Notes under the pieces: generated by a model
Told to the model about the DNA's origin: nothing
Databases searched by the model: none
The model's input: only the letters and a program-made list of their open reading frames with translations
In this document: positions 58,074-60,837 of the stretch, piece by piece
How positions within the stretch are numbered: the stretch's first letter is position 1
Layout of the letters: each line of letters starts with the position of its first letter
Translations under genes and position numbers: made by a program
DNA from: Streptosporangiaceae bacterium NEAU-GS5
GTDB taxonomy: Bacteria > Actinomycetota > Actinomycetes > Streptosporangiales > Streptosporangiaceae
Length of the DNA: 60,837 nucleotides
Direction of reading: 5' to 3'
NCBI GenBank assembly: GCA_017592665.1
Contig: JAGFNW010000045.1
Location: 1 to 60,837 of the forward strand

Positions 58074-59873
58074 GTGAAGGGCACCACGTATAAGCGCTGC
58101 AAGTGTCCGCCGCGCTACAGCGCCAGCGGTAAGCGGCTGGCGTGTCCGAAGAAGCACGGGTCTTGGGCACTGGTAGTAGACGTGCCCTTGAGCGAGACGG
58201 GGCGACAGAGTCAGCGACGTCAGCAGATCACTCGGAGCGGGTTTGCGACCCGGGACGCGGCGGGCGCGGAGTTGCAGCGCATTATCGCGCTACTTCAGAT
58301 GCCGGCGGTCGATGACGATGCTGGCCGAATCCAGATCGCGGCAGTGATTCGGGAGTACTACAAGCGCTACGACCAGCTGCCCGATTATGACGACATCCGA
58401 CGGCGCTTTGCTGCCGGCATGGCGTTGTCACGGAGCCAGAGTACGGGCGAGTGGCTCGATGAGTGGTTGGCAAGTAAGCGGGCGCTGGCGCGCAACACGT
58501 ACCGCTCGTACGAGAGCCATATCCGGCTGTACCTGCGTCCTCAGCTGGGCCATGTTCCGCTGGAGAAGCTGCGCCCCGTCCACATTGGTGCCGCCTACGA
58601 CCAGATCATGGCCGACAACGAAACGCGGGCCCGGCCGATCGGCCCAGCCTCGCTTAAGTTGATCCACGCCACGTTACGAGCGTCACTTAACGACGCGGTG
58701 GACCAAGAGCGGATCGAGCGCAATCCGGCGGAGAACATCGAGCTTCCGGCCAGTAAGCGACCAAAGGCAGTGGTGTGGACTCGGGAGCGCGTTCTGCGCT
58801 GGTTGGCCACGGGCGAACGACCGAAGGTTGCAGTGTGGACGCCGCGTCAGACCGGGGCGTTCCTAGACCTTGCTACCGGCGATCGGCTGTACGCCTACTA
58901 CCACCTCCTCGTCTTCCGCGGACCTCGCCGGGGCGAGGGGCTGGGCCTGAAGTGGTCCGACCTGGATCTGCACGAGCGCGTCATGACGATCCGGGAGCAG
59001 ATTGTCCAGGTGGGGTGGGAGACGGAGACGACAACACCTAAGTCGGATAGCGACGGTGAGGTCGCTTTGGACTCGGTGACTGTAGCCATCTTGCAGGCCC
59101 ACCGTCACCAACAACTCCAGGAGCGAGCGGCGTGGGGTGCAGCGTGGATCGATACGGGACACGTCTTCACGCGCGAGAACGGCGTGGAGATCCATCCGGA
59201 CTACGCCAGCCGTCACTTCCGGCGGCTCATCGAGCAGGCGAACAAGCTGCATCCCGGTAGCCAGGGTCCGGCGGTGCGCGATGTGCAGGTGCGTCTGGAC
59301 GTCGCGCCGACCGGTAGCTACGGATCCGATACGGCCACAGCGGTTCGGCGATTTCAGCGAACGGTTGGGCTGAAGGTCAACGGAGTCGTTGACCCCTCCA
59401 CGTGGTACCAGTTGTTCCCGGACGACCCGCTGCGGGACTACCCGCACCCCGGGTATCTGCCGCCGATCCGTTTGCACGACCTGCGCCATGGAGCGGCCAC
59501 GTTAGCGCTGGCGGCCGGGAGCGATATGAAGGTGACATCGGCGATGCTGCGGCATTCGTCGATCAAGATTACGGCCGACACGTATACCTCGGTCCTACCG
59601 GAGGTAGCGCGAGAGGCAGCCGAGGCGTTGGTACGGATCGTTCCGCGCCAGGTGGTGTCAGAGGATGTCAGCGACGACGTGAGCACTTCGCTAGCACGAA
59701 GGCCGAAAAAGCGAACTGGGCGATCTCCGCGACGGAGGATCGCCCAGTTCAGAAGAGGTGCGCCGCCAGGGACTCGAACCCCGGACCCGCTGATTAAGAG
59801 TCAGCGGGCAACCGCCAAACCGGATGCCGGGCGACGCTTGGGCATGTCGCTTCGTGTCACTTCGTCCGCATAA
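58074..59873 (+). CDS. int: Tyrosine recombinase with embedded peptidoglycan-binding-type domain
   Basis: A 599-residue phage-type integrase. A Cys-rich N-terminus (YKRCKCPPRYSASGKRLACP) precedes a SAM-like core-binding domain (about 140-240) and a catalytic domain with Arg in FRGPRRGEGLGLKW, HxxR in RLHDLRHGAATLAL, His in AMLRHSSIKI and Tyr in ADTYTSVLP. Between the Arg and HxxR boxes (about residues 400-455) sits a PG_binding_1-like segment: VRDVQVRLDVAPTGSYGSDT, ATAVRRFQRTVGLKVNG and VVDPSTWYQL. All catalytic residues remain. The last ~40 residues are encoded by sequence antisense to a tRNA-Lys-like cloverleaf, so the original C-terminus may differ. It is the recombinase of a second integrated element. 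Confidence 0.9.
   Translation: MKGTTYKRCKCPPRYSASGKRLACPKKHGSWALVVDVPLSETGRQSQRRQQITRSGFATRDAAGAELQRIIALLQMPAVDDDAGRIQIAAVIREYYKRYDQLPDYDDIRRRFAAGMALSRSQSTGEWLDEWLASKRALARNTYRSYESHIRLYLRPQLGHVPLEKLRPVHIGAAYDQIMADNETRARPIGPASLKLIHATLRASLNDAVDQERIERNPAENIELPASKRPKAVVWTRERVLRWLATGERPKVAVWTPRQTGAFLDLATGDRLYAYYHLLVFRGPRRGEGLGLKWSDLDLHERVMTIREQIVQVGWETETTTPKSDSDGEVALDSVTVAILQAHRHQQLQERAAWGAAWIDTGHVFTRENGVEIHPDYASRHFRRLIEQANKLHPGSQGPAVRDVQVRLDVAPTGSYGSDTATAVRRFQRTVGLKVNGVVDPSTWYQLFPDDPLRDYPHPGYLPPIRLHDLRHGAATLALAAGSDMKVTSAMLRHSSIKITADTYTSVLPEVAREAAEALVRIVPRQVVSEDVSDDVSTSLARRPKKRTGRSPRRRIAQFRRGAPPGTRTPDPLIKSQRATAKPDAGRRLGMSLRVTSSA
59700..59750 (-). terminator. Hairpin terminator downstream of the tRNA-Lys-like sequence
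   Basis: GAACTGGGCGATC (59713-59725) pairs with GATCGCCCAGTTC (59738-59750). On the minus strand the hairpin is followed by GCTTTTTC, a proper U-run. It fits a tRNA transcript read on the minus strand, though it now lies inside the recombinase coding region. Confidence 0.7.
59759..59837 (-). tRNA. tRNA-Lys(CTT)-like cloverleaf / attachment site
   Basis: Minus strand. The 3' half is a normal actinobacterial tRNA-Lys: anticodon arm GCTGA-CTCTTAA-TCAGC (CTT at 59798-59796), T arm CGGGG-TTCGAGT-CCCTG, acceptor GCGGCGC, A, CC. The 5' half also pairs (acceptor GCGTCGC, seven pairs including one G-U; D stem GGCA/TGCC), but the D loop is 14 nt and positions 8-9 are CC instead of the usual T/A. So it is either an unusual tRNA-Lys or a 3' half (att site) joined to foreign sequence that happens to fold. 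The recombinase gene overlaps it antisense. Confidence 0.6.
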
Positions 59874-59989
59874 CAGCCGGTTTCCCCGCCGCAACATGCC
59901 GGACCGTACCGCATGGTTACAGAACATACGAGCACAATCCGAGCCCACAAACCCAGCACGGGCGCTATTACCCTAAGTAATCTACACGG

Positions 59990-60345
59990 GCGGGTGCGGT
60001 TGTCGTGAGCGATGCGGGAGACGGCGATCACGCAAAGGGTCCGGTTGGCTTGACGGTCGCCGTCGCGATTGAGCCGATAGCGGGTGATCTTGCCGCCGGA
60101 GGTCGGGCCCGGGGACACCCCGCTCAGCGACGCGAAGGCGGCCTGCGAGGCCAGCCGGTCGGGGTTGTCGCCGCAGGTGGACAGCAGCTGGGCAGCGGTG
60201 TCCACACCGACACCTTTGATCTGCAGCAGGTCGGGGCGGGTGTGCTTGACCAAAGCGGCGAGTCTCTTGTCCAGCTCCGTGATCTCGGCGTTCAGGTGGT
60301 GCCAGCGGCCGGCCGGACCAGTGCATATCGGGCGCCCTGGCCAGG
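59990..60345 (-). pseudogene. IS110-family transposase, C-terminal part, broken
   Basis: Minus-strand frame with the transposase_20 domain of IS110 elements: LLQIKGVGVDTAAQLLSTCG, AFASLSGVSPGPTSGGKITR and YRLNRDGDRQANRTLCVIAV, then DNRTRP. After this the frame runs into unrelated sequence, and the upstream half of the protein is in another frame (60349-60599), so the gene is frameshifted and truncated. Confidence 0.8.
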
Positions 60346-60600
60346 TCACTCAGATCGCCGGCGGGCGGCAGGTCGGCGTACGCCTGGACGAGTTTGGCGC
60401 CTTTATGGCTGGCGAGGTGTTCGCGCAGTGGCGCCGACGCGGTGACCAGTAGGGCGTGCAACTCGTTGATGCAGGCCCTACGGGACTGGATCGCGCCTGA
60501 GCGGACGGCGTGCAGGACACGGATCGACTCGATGATGCCGTCACCGGTCTCGGGCACCTCGATTGCTCGGCCGGCGCACCTGGCGCCAGCGACGCGCACC
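60346..60600 (-). pseudogene. IS110/IS701-like transposase fragments
   Basis: The upstream continuation of the IS110 gene in a second frame (DGIIESIRVLHAVRSGAIQS, then RRACINELHALLVTASAP), fused to LVRVAGARC, which looks like IS701 ('LVRVAGARWA'). A preceding frame (60600-60700) gives PGELEMAYYLCYGLADTT, also IS701-like. The order indicates nested or recombined insertion sequences; no intact transposase. Confidence 0.65.
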
Positions 60601-60837
60601 AGATTAGGTGGTGTCGGCGAGGCCGTAGCACAGGTAGTAAGCCATCTCCAGTTCGCCCGGCTCGCCGGGAGTGAGGCTGCGGCTGACAGCGGCCATCGTC
60701 GGAAGGTCTCAGAGGGCGGTTCGCGAGTTGATGCCCGTTTCGTCGCTGGCGTTGGGTGAGGCGGGCTGGTAGAAGATCCGTCGCGAGGTTACGTGCCGGG
60801 CTGGGTGAACAAGCCCGACTCGGTCTCGATCAAGATT
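60601..60837. other. Transposase debris up to the window edge
   Basis: Contains the IS701-like minus-strand fragment ELEMAYYLCYGLADTT (about 60607-60660), which ends with a stop one frame away from the next fragment. The remaining ~150 bases to the edge show short frames only; a gene could continue beyond the window. Confidence 0.45.

Noticed and set aside
60005-60452. Plus-strand open frames of 120-146 codons near the right edge
   Set aside because: They are antisense shadows of the IS110 transposase fragments.
1-60837. CRISPR array
   Set aside because: No regularly spaced direct repeats of 25-40 nt with unique spacers were seen, and no cas gene is present.

Overview
The window looks like chromosomal accessory DNA of a high-GC, probably mycelial actinobacterium. 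This rests on Lsr2-family proteins, DUF574-type methyltransferases, a DUF6879/XRE-DUF5753 operon, DUF6082 and Replic_Relax proteins, serine/threonine kinase-WD40 fusions, leaderless starts preceded by TAnnnT -10 boxes, and IS and group II intron types common in Streptosporangiales/Frankiales-like genomes. Genus and species cannot be read from the sequence alone. Almost nothing here is housekeeping; most of it is mobile DNA, regulators and defence-like genes.

Layout. (a) 1-4750: a short GntR-type regulator and an Lsr2 protein, two transposase remnants (IS5-like and rve-integrase-like), and a complete-looking group II intron on the minus strand encoding an RT-maturase-HNH protein. (b) 5000-12514: a possible leaderless Cys-containing leader peptide before an unknown gene, a MazF/PemK-like toxin, a membrane protein/WD40 pair, a second Lsr2, a two-gene soluble/4-TM module resembling RexAB, and a cluster of GntR-type DNA-binding proteins including one with four tandem winged-helix domains. 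(c) 12608-19802: a DUF574 methyltransferase operon, a DUF6879/XRE operon, several membrane proteins, an HTH-TM-ricin-B lectin protein and a 31-residue glycine-rich peptide divergent from an XRE regulator. (d) 19968-31050: a second membrane-anchored beta-propeller pair, then a defence-like island (AbiJ-like/Vsr-like nuclease, HsdR-N nuclease, HNH protein, HEPN protein, YdcF-like protein, NB-ARC-TPR STAND protein). (e) 31500-43230: an integrative conjugative-type element with a DUF4407 protein, a VirD4/HerA-like ATPase, a replication-relaxation protein, a DUF932 protein, excisionase and tyrosine integrase, ending at a tRNA-3'-end-like attachment site. (f) 43621-56902: large membrane, NACHT-WD40 and kinase-nSTAND-WD40 proteins plus unknowns. 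(g) 56934-60837: a second integration module (excisionase-like protein, XRE regulator, large tyrosine recombinase) whose integrase overlaps an antisense tRNA-Lys(CTT)-like cloverleaf, followed by IS110/IS701-like transposase debris.

How it fits together. Two integrase/excisionase modules define at least two nested or adjacent integrated elements. The cargo is rich in sensor-effector proteins (STAND ATPases, beta-propellers, HEPN, nucleases, a RexAB-like pair), as in actinobacterial defence islands, surrounded by small DNA-binding regulators and nucleoid proteins that could silence or time them. The most unusual items are a tyrosine recombinase carrying a peptidoglycan-binding-type domain inside its catalytic region, the RexAB-like pair, the four-domain GntR protein and a kinase grafted onto the sensor half of an nSTAND1 protein.
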